Shown: positions 7,973 through 16,968, counted from the first letter of the stretch. The stretch: DNA of 61,627 nt from CAZEPJ01 sp964514105 (GCA_964514105.1 CAZEPJ010000019.1:1-61627), one strand, 5' to 3'. Notes: generated by a model not told the origin, from the letters alone. A program made the numbers and translations.

Positions 7973-8913
7973 GGCCGATGTGAGGTTTTGTCCAGGAAGC
8001 GGCGGATCTCGTCCAGGACGGCTCCCTGGGCTTCGGGGGCGAACCAGCGCACGCCGGCCATGGATCGAAACCAGGTCATCTGACGCCTGGCGAACCGGCG
8101 GGTGTCCCGCTTCAGGGTCTCCACGGCCCGCTCCAAGGTCATCTCCCCGCGCAGGTGCGCCGCCATGTGGCGGTACCCCAGGGCCCCCATGGCCGGGAGC
8201 TCCGAGCCGTATCCGCGGGCCATGAGGCCGGCCACCTCCTCCAGCAGTCCCCGGGCCATCATCTGATCCGCCCGCGCCTCGATGCGGCGGCACAGCGTAC
8301 GGCGATCCACCTCGAGCCCCAGATACAGAACCGGGTACCGTTCCTCCGAGAACCCATGGCGTTCCTGATGGAGCGAGATGGGCACTCCCGTTCGGTAAAA
8401 TACCTCCAGGGCTCGCACGACGCGCAGCAGGTCGTTGGGGTGAATCCGCGACGCCGCCGCAGGGTCCGACGCCGCCAATTCGGCATGGAGGGCCAAGCCC
8501 CCCTCCCGAGAGGCCCTTCGGTGCAGCCGTTCCCTCACGGTGGGATCGTCGTCCGGTCCCGGGAAGAGCCCCCGGACGAGGGCGCGGAGGTACAGCCCCG
8601 TCCCCCCCACCACCAGGACGTTGCGCCCGCGGTTGCAGATGCCCTGGATGGCCCGGTCCGCCTCGCCCTGGAAACGGGCCGCACTGAATGTGTCGTCCGG
8701 GTCCACCACATCCACCAGGTGGTGGGGAACCTCCCCCCGCACAGCAGGGGACGGTTTGGCCGTGCCGATGTCCATGCCGCGGTAGACCTGCACCGAATCG
8801 GCGCTCACCACTTCCGCCTGCAGCGCCTTGCCCCAGCGCACGCTCAGCGGGGTCTTCCCAGCGGCGGTGGGCCCCAGCAGGACCACCAGGGGCGGTCGAT
8901 TCCCTCCAACCAC
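7969..8913 (-). CDS. miaA: tRNA dimethylallyltransferase
   Basis: A 314-residue enzyme that adds dimethylallyl to A37 of tRNAs reading UNN codons. The P-loop (GPTAAGKT, near residue 14) is followed by the family signatures SADSVQVYRGMDIGTAKPS, PHHLVDVVDPDDTFSAARF and VVGGTGLYLRALVRG. Full length for MiaA. Its ATG lies 4 bases downstream of the mutL stop, so the two are coupled, a common mutL-miaA arrangement. The tRNA-Val promoter -35 begins inside its stop codon. Confidence 0.97.
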   Translation of the reverse strand: MVGGNRPPLVVLLGPTAAGKTPLSVRWGKALQAEVVSADSVQVYRGMDIGTAKPSPAVRGEVPHHLVDVVDPDDTFSAARFQGEADRAIQGICNRGRNVLVVGGTGLYLRALVRGLFPGPDDDPTVRERLHRRASREGGLALHAELAASDPAAASRIHPNDLLRVVRALEVFYRTGVPISLHQERHGFSEERYPVLYLGLEVDRRTLCRRIEARADQMMARGLLEEVAGLMARGYGSELPAMGALGYRHMAAHLRGEMTLERAVETLKRDTRRFARRQMTWFRSMAGVRWFAPEAQGAVLDEIRRFLDKTSHRP

Positions 8914-8917
8914 GGAC

Positions 8918-10669
8918 TCACGTCCTCGAGAACCGGCGACGGATCTCGGCGAGGCGGATCTCCACCAGGGTGGGCCGCCCGTGGGGGCACAGCCCCCGGG
9001 CCGAGGTCTCCCGCATCCGGCTGAGCAGCGCCACGGCCTCGGTGGGAGTCACGGCGCAGCTCCCTTTCACGGCACCATGGCACGCCATGCGCGCCAGCAG
9101 CCGCTCTCGGAGACCCTCGGCCTCTGCCCCCCATCCTTCATGCCCCTCGGCGCCGATCAGGTCATGCAGAAGCGTCCGGGCCCGGCCCGGCTCGAGCCAG
9201 GGGGGGATCTGGCGTATGCGCCACGTCCCTCCTCCGAACGGCTCCACCACGAACCCGACCCGCTCCAGTATCCCTCGCAGGCGGTCCAGCACCTTCCCGT
9301 GCCCGGGCTCCACCTCGACCACATCCTCCCACAGGAGCCCCTGGGCCGCTCCTTCCCCCGTCCGCTCCATCTCGTCCCGGAGTCGTTCATACAGGATGCG
9401 CTCGTGGGCGGCATGCTGATCCACCAGGATGAGTCCATCGGGCGCGGCGAACACCAGGAAGGTCGCCCCCACCTGCCCCAGGTACCGCACCCCGACTGCC
9501 TCCACCTCCGATTCCTCCCCAGCCGTCAGAGAAGGGGCCGGAGATGGGACCCGGGCAGCGGGCACCTGCAGCGGCAGGCGAAAGTACCGGGGGGGCTCGG
9601 CGACCCGGTGTCCCTCCCGGGGTTCTTCCGACCCGGCCATCCCCCCGCGCCCTTCGGGATCCCCCAGATCAGGCACCCAGGGCTGCTCCCGCAGCAAGCG
9701 CCTCACCATCCCGCTCACCTGATCTTGAACGGCCCTGGGGTCCCGGAAGCGTACCTCTCGCTTGGTCGGGTGCACATTCACATCCACTTCCGACGGGTCC
9801 AGGACGAGATGGAGGAGTCCCACGGGGTAGCGGCCGCGCTCCAGGAGCGCGCCATAGCCGCGCATCACCGCCCCCAGCAACCCCCTGTCCTGTACGGGGC
9901 GCCGGTTGACGTAGAGCAGGAGCCCCGAGGCCGTGGGTCGGTGGAAGTTGGGATGGGACAGGTATCCCATCACCGGGTCGTCGTCCCTTCGGTGAACGGC
10001 ATGAAGGTTCTCGAAAACCGCTGGGCCCAACACCTGTCGAACCCGCTCGGGCCACGAGGAGGCCCCGGCGCAGGCCACGAGCGCGCGCCCCCCGTAGTGA
10101 TACTGGAACCCCACGCCCCAGTGCATGAGGGCGATCCGCTCCACCACCTCTCGGATTCGATGGGCCTCGGTGGCCTCGGTGCGAAGGAACTTGCGCCGAG
10201 CTGGCACGTTTCGAAACAGGGCCTCCACCCGCACTCGGGTGCCGGGCGGCGCGCCCCAGGGGCCGGCCTCCAACACCCTCCCCTCCTCGGCCACGACCCG
10301 TGTCCCCTCCAAGGCCCCGGGTTCCCGGGTGACAAGCTCCAGCCGGGAGACCGCCGCGATGGAGGACAGCGCCTCACCCCGAAAGCCCAGACTCTCCAGG
10401 GCCATCAACTCGTCGAGCCCCCGGATCTTGCTGGTGGCGTGCCTCTTGAGGGCCTCCACCGCGTCTTCGGGCCCCATACCGCATCCGTCGTCCGCCACCT
10501 CCACCAGGGCGACCCCCCCCCTGTCCGCCGAGATCCGGATCCATCCGCTACCGGCGTCCAGGGAATTCTCCACGAGTTCCTTGACGATGGAGGCGGGACG
10601 TTCCACCACCTCCCCAGCGGCAATCCCGTCGATCACCTCGGGTGGGAGGACCCGGACTCTCCTTGTCAT
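8918..10669 (-). CDS. mutL: DNA mismatch repair protein MutL
   Basis: A 583-residue protein. The N-terminal GHKL ATPase has IDGIAAGEVVERPASIVKEL, ELVENSLDAGSG, the DDGCGM motif and GFRGEAL. The C-terminal half carries DQHAAHERILYERL, the DQHA-x2-E-x4-E signature of MutL proteins that are themselves endonucleases, as in bacteria lacking MutH. It couples MutS mismatch recognition to strand incision; mutS is also in this window at 26,868. A variable, charged linker lies between the two domains. It precedes miaA and follows an IHF-type gene by 78 bases. Confidence 0.97.
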   Translation of the reverse strand: MTRRVRVLPPEVIDGIAAGEVVERPASIVKELVENSLDAGSGWIRISADRGGVALVEVADDGCGMGPEDAVEALKRHATSKIRGLDELMALESLGFRGEALSSIAAVSRLELVTREPGALEGTRVVAEEGRVLEAGPWGAPPGTRVRVEALFRNVPARRKFLRTEATEAHRIREVVERIALMHWGVGFQYHYGGRALVACAGASSWPERVRQVLGPAVFENLHAVHRRDDDPVMGYLSHPNFHRPTASGLLLYVNRRPVQDRGLLGAVMRGYGALLERGRYPVGLLHLVLDPSEVDVNVHPTKREVRFRDPRAVQDQVSGMVRRLLREQPWVPDLGDPEGRGGMAGSEEPREGHRVAEPPRYFRLPLQVPAARVPSPAPSLTAGEESEVEAVGVRYLGQVGATFLVFAAPDGLILVDQHAAHERILYERLRDEMERTGEGAAQGLLWEDVVEVEPGHGKVLDRLRGILERVGFVVEPFGGGTWRIRQIPPWLEPGRARTLLHDLIGAEGHEGWGAEAEGLRERLLARMACHGAVKGSCAVTPTEAVALLSRMRETSARGLCPHGRPTLVEIRLAEIRRRFSRT

Positions 10670-10747
10670 GGGGCGCTTCCGATCGTGGGGCCGGCCCCGC
10701 TCACAACCGTGCTCGTGCCCTGGGGCGGGTCGCCGGACCAGGCGGCG

Positions 10748-11035
10748 TCAATCCTGGGAGGGATAGTCCACACGCTCTTTGAGGTCCTTGCCCACCTTGA
10801 AAAAGGGCAGCCGCTTGGGTGGGACCCGGATGCTGGCCCCCGTCTTGGGGTTGCGGCCGGTGTACGCGCCGTACTGCTTGACCATGAAGCTCCCGAACCC
10901 CCGCACCTCGATGCGATCCTCCGCCCGAAGGGCATCCGTGAGGGTCTCGAAGATGAGGTTGATGACTTCCTCGGCCTTCTTCTGGGTCAGCCCGACGCGC
11001 TGGCTCAAGACATCCACCAACTGGGACTTGTTCAT
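10748..11035 (-). CDS. ihfB: Integration host factor beta-like protein
   Basis: A 95-residue HU/IHF-family protein that starts MNKSQLVDVLSQRVGLTQKK. It has the core RIEVRGFGSFMVKQYGAYTG and the arm RNPKTGASIRVPPKRLPFFK. The N-terminus (xKSxLV) and the KxGKDLKERV ending resemble IHF-beta more than HU. It would bend DNA as a dimer with an alpha-type partner. It is the only such gene in the window with its own clear upstream promoter (11,079-11,106). The subunit assignment is probable rather than certain because three paralogues lie within 30 kb. Confidence 0.85.
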   Translation of the reverse strand: MNKSQLVDVLSQRVGLTQKKAEEVINLIFETLTDALRAEDRIEVRGFGSFMVKQYGAYTGRNPKTGASIRVPPKRLPFFKVGKDLKERVDYPSQD

Positions 11036-11078
11036 CGCCCCTCTCCCCGGTCCCTTCCTCCCGCGGACCTCGGCCTAA

Positions 11079-11106
11079 AGGGTAACACAATGCATTGGAA
11101 TGTCAA
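11079..11106 (-). promoter_or_regulatory. Promoter upstream of the ihfB-like gene
   Basis: Minus strand: perfect -35 TTGACA (11,106-11,101), a 16-base spacer, then TACCCT (11,084-11,079), inside a short AT-richer patch about 45-70 bases before the start codon. The -10 is a moderate match. Confidence 0.5.
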
Positions 11107-11191
11107 GGCATTTCCCCTCTGCCGGGGCAATGCTTCCATGGCGCGGGGGGGTCGGTCCCGCCCTTTCCTCCAGAGGGGCGCGCGCCACGGA

Positions 11192-12061
11192 TCAGGCGCC
11201 GCTGCGCCGGGCCCGGGCAGTTCCCTGGGGCTCGCGGGCACGCCCGGGCCGACGGGGGCGGCAGCTCGGGGACAGCACACGGGGCCGCCGGGACGCCTCA
11301 GGAGAGGGCGGGCCGGTGGGACGCTCTGCGGAGCGGCCCGCCTCCGAGGCCAGGCGCCTCAGGGTCAGGACCTCCCATTCGTGCAGGGGGCGGAAACGCC
11401 CCCCGGGCAACCCCTGAAGGGTCAAAGGGCCGAAGCGGATGCGGCGAAGCAAGAGGACAGGATGGCCCACCGATTCGCAGATCCGGCGGACCTCCCGGTG
11501 CCGCCCCTCATGCAGGGTCATCTCCAGCCAGGCGTTGGCCTGGAGCAGCCTGCGCAGGCGGACCTGGGCCCGGACCCGCATCCCCGGCTCGATGCGGATG
11601 CCTCGGCGAATGCTCTCCAGGGCGTCGGCGCTTGGGATTCCCTTGACCTTCGCCAGGTAGGTGCGGGGCAGGCCATAGCGGGGATGGAGCAGCCTTTGGG
11701 CCAGGTCCCCGTCGTTGGTCAGCAGCAGAAGGCCCTCGGTGTCGAAATCCAACCGCCCCACCGGAAACACCCTGACCTTGACCCCTTTGAGCAGTTGGGC
11801 CACGGTGGTCCGGCCCTGGGGATCGCGCAGGCTGGTCACGACCCCCCTGGGTTTGTTGAGGAGGAGGTAAAGGGGAGGCGGCGCCCCGCGCAGGGGGCGC
11901 CCGTCCACCCGGATGCGATCCGCATCGGGATCCACGGAGATGGCCGGGTCACTGGCAAGTTCCCCGTTGACCGTGACGCGCCCTTCCCGAATCCAGGCCT
12001 CGGCCCGCCGTCGGGAGCACACGCCCACACGGGCCATGGCCTTGGCCAGCCGGAGCCTCAA
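11192..12061 (-). CDS. rluB: RluB-type 23S rRNA pseudouridine synthase
   Basis: A 289-residue RsuA/RluB-family enzyme that isomerises uridine in rRNA. An S4 RNA-binding domain (LAKAMARVGVCSRRRAEAWI) comes first, then the catalytic domain with VGRLDFDTEGLLLLTNDGDL, where the aspartate in GRLDFDTEG is the nucleophile, and TLHEGRHREVRRICESVGHP. The last 50 or so residues are Arg/Pro-rich and low-complexity, as in many GC-rich relatives. I set the start at TTG 12,061, which overlaps the scpB stop as TTGA and has GAGGAAGG just upstream. Starting at the later ATG would cut into the S4 domain. Confidence 0.93.
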   Translation of the reverse strand: MRLRLAKAMARVGVCSRRRAEAWIREGRVTVNGELASDPAISVDPDADRIRVDGRPLRGAPPPLYLLLNKPRGVVTSLRDPQGRTTVAQLLKGVKVRVFPVGRLDFDTEGLLLLTNDGDLAQRLLHPRYGLPRTYLAKVKGIPSADALESIRRGIRIEPGMRVRAQVRLRRLLQANAWLEMTLHEGRHREVRRICESVGHPVLLLRRIRFGPLTLQGLPGGRFRPLHEWEVLTLRRLASEAGRSAERPTGPPSPEASRRPRVLSPSCRPRRPGRAREPQGTARARRSGA

Positions 12062-12654
12062 GGCCCTTCCTCTTCCCGATCCGGGGCCCATGGAAGCCCT
12101 TGCGCCTCCGCCGACTTGCCCTCGGACGGCTCCATCTCCTCCATCTGCTCCATCTCGCGCAGATCCGGGAGCCCGGAGAGGTCCTTCAGGCTGAACACCT
12201 CCAGGAAGCGCCGCGAAGTGCCATACAGGAGCGGCCGCCCCGGCACGTCCTTGCGGCCCAGGATCTTGAGGAGTCCCTTCTCCAGCAGGCCGCGCAGCAC
12301 CGCCCCGCATTCCACCCCGCGGATGTACTCCACCTCCGCCCGGGTCACCGGCTGCCGGTATGCGATGATGGCCAGGGTCTCCAGGGAGGCCTGGGTGATG
12401 CGGGCAGCCGTCTGTCGCTTGAGCTTCCGCACCCAGATCCCCATCTCGGGTACGGTTCGGAACTGATATCCGCCGGCCACTTCCACCAGGTGAAAGGCCC
12501 GGTTCATCTCCCCATATTCCCTCTGGAGGGCACGGAGATCCTGGACGACCCCTCCTCGATCCTCCGTATCCAGAAGCCCCTGGATGCGCGCGGCGCTCAG
12601 CGGCTCCTGAGATGCGAACAGAAGCGCCTCGATGGCTCGTTTTCTCTCGGACAC
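12058..12654 (-). CDS. scpB: Segregation and condensation protein B
   Basis: A 198-residue ScpB, a winged-helix partner of the SMC-ScpA condensin. It begins SERKRAIEALLFASQEPLSA and contains ARITQASLETLAIIAYRQPV, TRAEVEYIRGVECGAVLRGL and the conserved GRKDVPGRPLLYGTSRRFLE. The GTG at 12,654 has GGAG 7 bases upstream and gives the normal N-terminus. The C-terminus is acidic (EMEQMEEMEPSEG). Unusually, scpA is not beside it; the upstream side is a divergent intergenic region. The stop overlaps the rluB start, indicating translational coupling. Confidence 0.95.
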   Translation of the reverse strand: MSERKRAIEALLFASQEPLSAARIQGLLDTEDRGGVVQDLRALQREYGEMNRAFHLVEVAGGYQFRTVPEMGIWVRKLKRQTAARITQASLETLAIIAYRQPVTRAEVEYIRGVECGAVLRGLLEKGLLKILGRKDVPGRPLLYGTSRRFLEVFSLKDLSGLPDLREMEQMEEMEPSEGKSAEAQGLPWAPDREEEGP

Positions 12655-13030
12655 AGGGCCGCTCCGACCGGGGATTTTCCCCTTGTACCATGGGGCCCCG
12701 TGCCTGTCAACGCGGGCAGCGTCGGGGCCCGCGGGCACGAAAGCCCCACCGCGCCCCCCGGATTCGCGCGGCCCGGGCCCCACCAAGTCGCCCTCCCCCC
12801 AGGGAGCCTCCGAGCCCGTACGAGGCCGCCGGAGAACACAAAACCCCTTGACTTCATCGGGAAAACCGGGCGAAAATTGCTCTTGTCCACGAACCAGCGG
12901 ACGAGGTTCTGGCAGCGCGTGACGCGACCCCGGGGGCGGCACCATCCGCCCTCGATGCATTCCGGTGTCTGGCCACGGGGCGTGGCCCCCTGGGCAGCCC
13001 GGCAGATTCCCAACGGCGAGAGGAGTATCC
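12655..13030. promoter_or_regulatory. Divergent intergenic region, scpB / EF-G-like gene
   Basis: A 376-base gap without a supportable gene. A possible plus-strand promoter is TTGACT at 12,848-12,853, an 18-base spacer and GAAAAT at 12,872-12,877, leaving a leader of about 150 bases to the EF-G-like start. Another part holds a plausible but weak minus-strand start region for scpB. No repeat, tRNA or terminator was seen. Confidence 0.4.
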
Positions 13031-15121
13031 ATGGCCAAAGTGGACATGAAGAACCTGCGCACCGTGGCCCTCGTGGGACATGCAAGCTGCGGAAAGACCT
13101 CCTTGGCGGAGGCGGTGCTCTTCAGCGGCAAAGGGACGACCCGCATGGGGCGGGTGGAAGACGGCTCCACCCTGATGGATTTCGAGCCGGAGGAGGTACG
13201 ACGCGTCAAGTCGTTGGGGAGCGCGTTCGCCTATCTGGACTGGAAGAAGCATGGCATCTATCTGGTGGACACCCCGGGGGACGGCAACTTCTTCTCCGAC
13301 ACCTTCCTCGCCCTGGAGGCGGTCGATGGGGCTGTGGTGGTCGTGGAGGCCGTGGACGGCGTCAAGGTCCAGACCGAGCGGGCGTGGGAGAGGTGCGCAG
13401 AGCTGGGCATTCCCCGGTTGCTCTTCGTCAACAAGATGGACCGGGAACGGGCCGATTTCCTCAAGACCGTGGAGGACATCCGCGGCATCCTGCGGGCCAA
13501 GCCGTTGGTGGTGCAGCTCCCCATCGGCGCCGAGGACCAGTTCAAGGGGATCGTGGACCTGGTCACCATGAAGGCCTGCCGCTACGACGCCGGCACGGCC
13601 GGCACGTACGTCGTGGAAGACGTCCCCGCAGAGATGCAGGGGCTTGTGGCCGAGATGCGCGAGAAGCTCATCGAGGACATCGCCGAGGTGGACGACGCCC
13701 TGGTGGAGAAGTATCTGGAGGAGGGCTTCCTGAGCGACGAGGAGCTCACCCGGGGCCTCGTCAAAGGAGCGGTGTCCGGGGTGGTCGTCCCGGTGCTGTG
13801 CGGCTCGGCCACGCGCAACATCGGGGTCAGCCATCTGATGGAGGCCATGCTGCGTCTGCTCCCGTCGCCCGATGAGCGACCGGCCCGCGAGGGCGTCGCC
13901 CCGGGCACCGAGGAACCCCTGACCCGGCGGCCCGCAACGGACGAGCCCTTCTCTGCGTTCGTCTTCAAAACCCTCTCAGATCCCTACGCAGGAAAGCTGA
14001 CCATCTTCCGCGTGGTGTCGGGCACGCTCGGTTCGGACAGCACCCTGCTCAACGTCTCCCGGGGAGTCAAGGAGCGCATCGGGCAGATCCTGCAGCTCCA
14101 GGGCAAGAGCCAGAGCCCCCAGGAATCGGTGGGCCCGGGTGCCATCGCGGCCGTCGCCAAGCTCAAGGAGACGCGGACCGGGGACACCCTGGCCGACGAA
14201 AAGGCCCCCATCCTGTTCAGGCTTCGTCCCCTGCCCCCCACCATCATCGCCTACGCCATCGAACCCAAGACCCGGGAGGACGAGGACAAGGTGATGAGCT
14301 CCCTCCAGCGCCTCATGGAGGAGGACCCCACCCTCCGGCTCCATCGCGACGACCAGACCCGGGACATCATCATCGAGGGCATGGGGCGCTCTCACCTGGA
14401 CGTGGCCGTGGAGAAGCTGAGGCGGAAGTTCGGCCTGGAGGTCAATATGAAGACCCCCAAGGTTCCGTACCGGGAGACCATCAAGGCCGCCAAGAAGGGG
14501 ATCATCTACCGCCACAAGAAGCAGACCGGCGGCCGGGGTCAGTTCGCGGAGGTCCATTTTGACATATTCCCCATGCCTCGAGGGGACGGGTACGAGTTCA
14601 TGGAGAACCTCACCGGCATGAACGTGCCCCGGAACTTCGTCCCGGCGGTGGAGAAGGGGATTCAGGAGGCCCTCCAGGGGGGCCCGCTGGCCGGCTACCC
14701 GGTCACGGACGTCAAGGTGAGGTTCTACGACGGCAAGTCCCACGAAGTGGACTCGTCGGAAATGGCATTCAAGATCGCGGCATCCATGTGCTTCAAGAAG
14801 GGGGTCATGGAGGCGACCCCGGTTCTCCTGGAGCCCGTCATGAACGTCGAGGTGGTGGTCCCGGAGGACTACATGGGGGACATCATCGGGGATCTCAACA
14901 GCCGCCGGGGGCGGGTCATGGGCATGGAAGAGCGGGGCAGTGCCAAGGTGATCCGCGCCCAGGTCCCCTACTCGGAGATCCTGATGTACGAGCCGGATTT
15001 GACGTCCATCACAAGCGGACGCGGTTCGTTCACCATGGAGTTCTCCCACTACGACGAAGTCCCATCGCACCTGGCCGAGAAGGTCATCCAGCAGGCCAAG
15101 GCCCAGAAGGAGGAGGCATGA
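13031..15121 (+). CDS. Elongation factor G-like GTPase (EF-G paralogue)
   Basis: A 696-residue five-domain EF-G-type protein. The P-loop is GHASCGKT (residues 16-23) rather than the AHIDAGKT of canonical EF-G. G3 is VDTPGDGNFF and G4 is NKMD, and domains II-V follow (GGRGQFAEVHFDIFPMPRGD, then DIIGDLNSRRGRVMGMEERG). These departures put it with the EF-G-like second copies common in Deltaproteobacteria, not the translocase encoded beside rpsL/tufA. Ribosome recycling or a stress role is possible but not shown. ATG 13,031 follows AGGAG. Its stop overlaps the next gene as ATGA. Confidence 0.92.
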   Translation: MAKVDMKNLRTVALVGHASCGKTSLAEAVLFSGKGTTRMGRVEDGSTLMDFEPEEVRRVKSLGSAFAYLDWKKHGIYLVDTPGDGNFFSDTFLALEAVDGAVVVVEAVDGVKVQTERAWERCAELGIPRLLFVNKMDRERADFLKTVEDIRGILRAKPLVVQLPIGAEDQFKGIVDLVTMKACRYDAGTAGTYVVEDVPAEMQGLVAEMREKLIEDIAEVDDALVEKYLEEGFLSDEELTRGLVKGAVSGVVVPVLCGSATRNIGVSHLMEAMLRLLPSPDERPAREGVAPGTEEPLTRRPATDEPFSAFVFKTLSDPYAGKLTIFRVVSGTLGSDSTLLNVSRGVKERIGQILQLQGKSQSPQESVGPGAIAAVAKLKETRTGDTLADEKAPILFRLRPLPPTIIAYAIEPKTREDEDKVMSSLQRLMEEDPTLRLHRDDQTRDIIIEGMGRSHLDVAVEKLRRKFGLEVNMKTPKVPYRETIKAAKKGIIYRHKKQTGGRGQFAEVHFDIFPMPRGDGYEFMENLTGMNVPRNFVPAVEKGIQEALQGGPLAGYPVTDVKVRFYDGKSHEVDSSEMAFKIAASMCFKKGVMEATPVLLEPVMNVEVVVPEDYMGDIIGDLNSRRGRVMGMEERGSAKVIRAQVPYSEILMYEPDLTSITSGRGSFTMEFSHYDEVPSHLAEKVIQQAKAQKEEA

Positions 15122-15621
15122 CCGACGGCCCCCCGTCCGAATCCATGGGGGCCCAGCGGGACCGGGAAATCCGCGAGCTGGCCGAAGCGCAGCCTGTGGA
15201 CGAGCAGCAGCGTGCCAGCCTCTTCCTGCAGATCCAGCGCATGACCGTGGCCGAACGCATCAAGCTCGCCATGCTGGGGAACAAGGAGGTGCGGGGCATC
15301 CTGATCCGCGATCCGACCAAGGCCGTCCAGGTCTCCGTCGTCCAGAACCCCCGGATCACCGACAGCGAGATCGAACGGATCGCCCTGTCCAAGACCACCG
15401 ACGACGAGGTCATCCGCATCATCCTCAACAACCGAGACTGGTTGAAGAAGTATTTCATCAAGGTGGCTTTGGTCCACAACCCCAGGACGCCCCTCAAGGC
15501 CTCCATGCGGTTTCTCCCCCACCTTCGCGACAGGGAGCTCAAGACCGTGGCCCAGTCCCGGAACCTCCCGAACCCCCTGGTCGTGGCCGCCCGAAAGACG
15601 CTCTACGAGAGGCAGCGATGA
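15118..15621 (+). CDS. Conserved protein, helical-repeat type, function unknown
   Basis: A 167-residue soluble protein without a signal peptide or membrane segment. It consists of short repeating helical units: ERIKLAMLGNKEVRGILIRD, VQVSVVQNPRITDSEIERIA, then DEVIRIILNNRDWLKKYFIK and KVALVHNPRTPLKASMRFLP. The recurring NPR-T/I-x-x pattern about every 36 residues resembles HEAT-like repeat proteins seen in Deltaproteobacteria, but I do not recognise a named function. It starts inside the stop of the EF-G-like gene (ATGA) and its own stop overlaps the MOSC gene, so its product is probably made together with them. Confidence 0.85.
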   Translation: MTDGPPSESMGAQRDREIRELAEAQPVDEQQRASLFLQIQRMTVAERIKLAMLGNKEVRGILIRDPTKAVQVSVVQNPRITDSEIERIALSKTTDDEVIRIILNNRDWLKKYFIKVALVHNPRTPLKASMRFLPHLRDRELKTVAQSRNLPNPLVVAARKTLYERQR

Positions 15622-16091
15622 TGCCCAAACCCTCCTCTCCCGTTGCCGGCCGCCTGGTGGCCGTATCGGTCAGCGACGCCAAGGGAGTCGCCAAGCACAA
15701 CGTCCCCGAGGTCACCATCCTCCCCGACTGGGGGGTGCAGGGGGATGCCCACGCCGGACCCTGGCACCGACAGGTCAGTCTCCTGGCGCTGGAGAGCATC
15801 GAGAAGATGCGGCGGGAGGGACTGGCCGTCCAGCCCGGCGACTTCGCCGAGAACCTCACCACCGAGGGGATCGGGCTCTTCACCCTTCCCGTGGGGACCC
15901 GCTTGGCGGTGGGGGATCAGGTTCTCTTGGAGGTCTCCCAGATCGGCAAGAGCTGCCACAAGGGCTGCGCCATCTTCCAACAGGTGGGCAAGTGCATCAT
16001 GCCCCTGGAGGGGATCTTCGCCCGGGTCCTGCGGGGGGGGGTGGCCAGACCGGGCGATGCGATTCGAGTGGCGGAGGATGCCCTGCCGTGA
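15618..16091 (+). CDS. MOSC-domain protein
   Basis: A 157-residue protein consisting of one MOSC domain, the sulfur-carrier fold of molybdenum cofactor sulfurases. It has the conserved GVQGDAHAGPWHRQVSLLAL, the acidic PGDFAENLTTEGI segment and the cysteine-bearing ISKSCHKGC-like stretch (SQIGKSCHKGCAIF). MOSC proteins handle sulfur for the molybdenum cofactor or modify other substrates. Stand-alone small versions, as here, often sit beside MogA/MoaB. It starts as ATGA over the preceding stop, and its stop overlaps the mogA-like GTG. Confidence 0.92.
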   Translation: MMPKPSSPVAGRLVAVSVSDAKGVAKHNVPEVTILPDWGVQGDAHAGPWHRQVSLLALESIEKMRREGLAVQPGDFAENLTTEGIGLFTLPVGTRLAVGDQVLLEVSQIGKSCHKGCAIFQQVGKCIMPLEGIFARVLRGGVARPGDAIRVAEDALP

Positions 16092-16585
16092 CCGGCTTTA
16101 CCTTCGCCGTCCTCACCGTCAGCGACCGGGGGGCCCGGGGCGAGCGTGCGGACGCCAGCGCCCCCGCCCTGGAGGCGGTCCTGGCCCGCCACGGGGGACG
16201 GCGGGTGGCGTACCGGGTCGTGCCCGACGATCCTGCGGCCATCCGCGAGGCCATCGAACAGTGGGCCGATGCGGACGCCATCCAGTTGATCCTCACCACG
16301 GGCGGCACGGGCCTTCATCCTCGGGATCTCACCCCCGAGGCCACCCGGCCCCTGCTCCACCGGGAGGTCCCCGGCATAGCCGAGGTCATGCGGGCCGCAG
16401 GAATGGCCAGGACCCCACACGCCATGCTCTCCCGGGGCATCGCCGGGATCCGCGGCCGATCCCTCATCGTCAACCTGCCGGGGAGCCCCAAAGGGGCCAC
16501 GGAGTGCCTGGAGTCCATCCTGCCCGCCCTGCCCCACGCCCTGGACAAGATCCTGGGCGATCCTTCGGATTGCGCCTCGGCCTGA
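16088..16585 (+). CDS. mog: Molybdopterin adenylyltransferase (MogA/MoaB family)
   Basis: A 165-residue MoCF-domain enzyme that activates molybdopterin by adenylation before metal insertion. It has FAVLTVSDRGARGERAD, the binding loop LILTTGGTGLHPRDLTPEAT and NLPGSPKGATECLESILPAL. It starts at GTG 16,088 with a GTGA overlap on the MOSC stop. With the MOSC gene it forms a small molybdenum-cofactor module at the end of the EF-G-like operon. MogA and MoaB are hard to separate by sequence, so the symbol is tentative. Confidence 0.9.
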   Translation: MTGFTFAVLTVSDRGARGERADASAPALEAVLARHGGRRVAYRVVPDDPAAIREAIEQWADADAIQLILTTGGTGLHPRDLTPEATRPLLHREVPGIAEVMRAAGMARTPHAMLSRGIAGIRGRSLIVNLPGSPKGATECLESILPALPHALDKILGDPSDCASA

Positions 16586-16608
16586 TGTCCCGCCCTTGGA
16601 GGTGGGCT

Positions 16609-16944
16609 TCAACGGCTGAACGGGAAGGAACGATCCGTTCCGGGCGTGGGCGGAAGCGCGCCACGGCGGTGGGGGGAACTCCGGAGGCTCAGAAGGCGAT
16701 CCTCCAGAACAGCCATCTTCCGGTGGGTCCTCACCAACTCCTCCACCATGCCCCGAGCCTGGGCATCCCCCAAATCCAGGCTCCCGCCCTGGGCCAGGAC
16801 CTCCAGGGCCTGCTGGCCCAGGCGCCTCAGCAACGCGGTCTCCTGGCGCCGCGCGGCGGTCAGGCCCTTGATCGTCTCCTGGGCCGTTCGCCCGTCGTCC
16901 CATGCGGCCGCATCGCGACCGTTGCTTCCCCTGGGGCGGCCCAC
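16609..16944 (-). CDS. Small helical protein, function unknown
   Basis: A 111-residue protein, largely alpha-helical, with heptad-like stretches (ETIKGLTAARRQETALLRRL, EELVRTHRKMAVLEDRLLSL) suggesting a coiled coil. It has no membrane segment or cysteine motif. It starts at GTG 16,944 with GAGGG upstream, 24 bases after the Mut7-C gene, and faces the mog gene tail to tail. The amino-acid pattern looks like a real protein rather than a chance frame, but I do not recognise a family. Confidence 0.55.
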   Translation of the reverse strand: MGRPRGSNGRDAAAWDDGRTAQETIKGLTAARRQETALLRRLGQQALEVLAQGGSLDLGDAQARGMVEELVRTHRKMAVLEDRLLSLRSSPHRRGALPPTPGTDRSFPFSR

Positions 16945-16968
16945 AGATCCCTCACTCCCTCATCGCCG

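Noticed and set aside
8828..12466. A plus-strand open frame of over 1,200 codons
   Set aside because: Antisense to mutL, the IHF gene and rluB; no recognisable motif or ribosome site.
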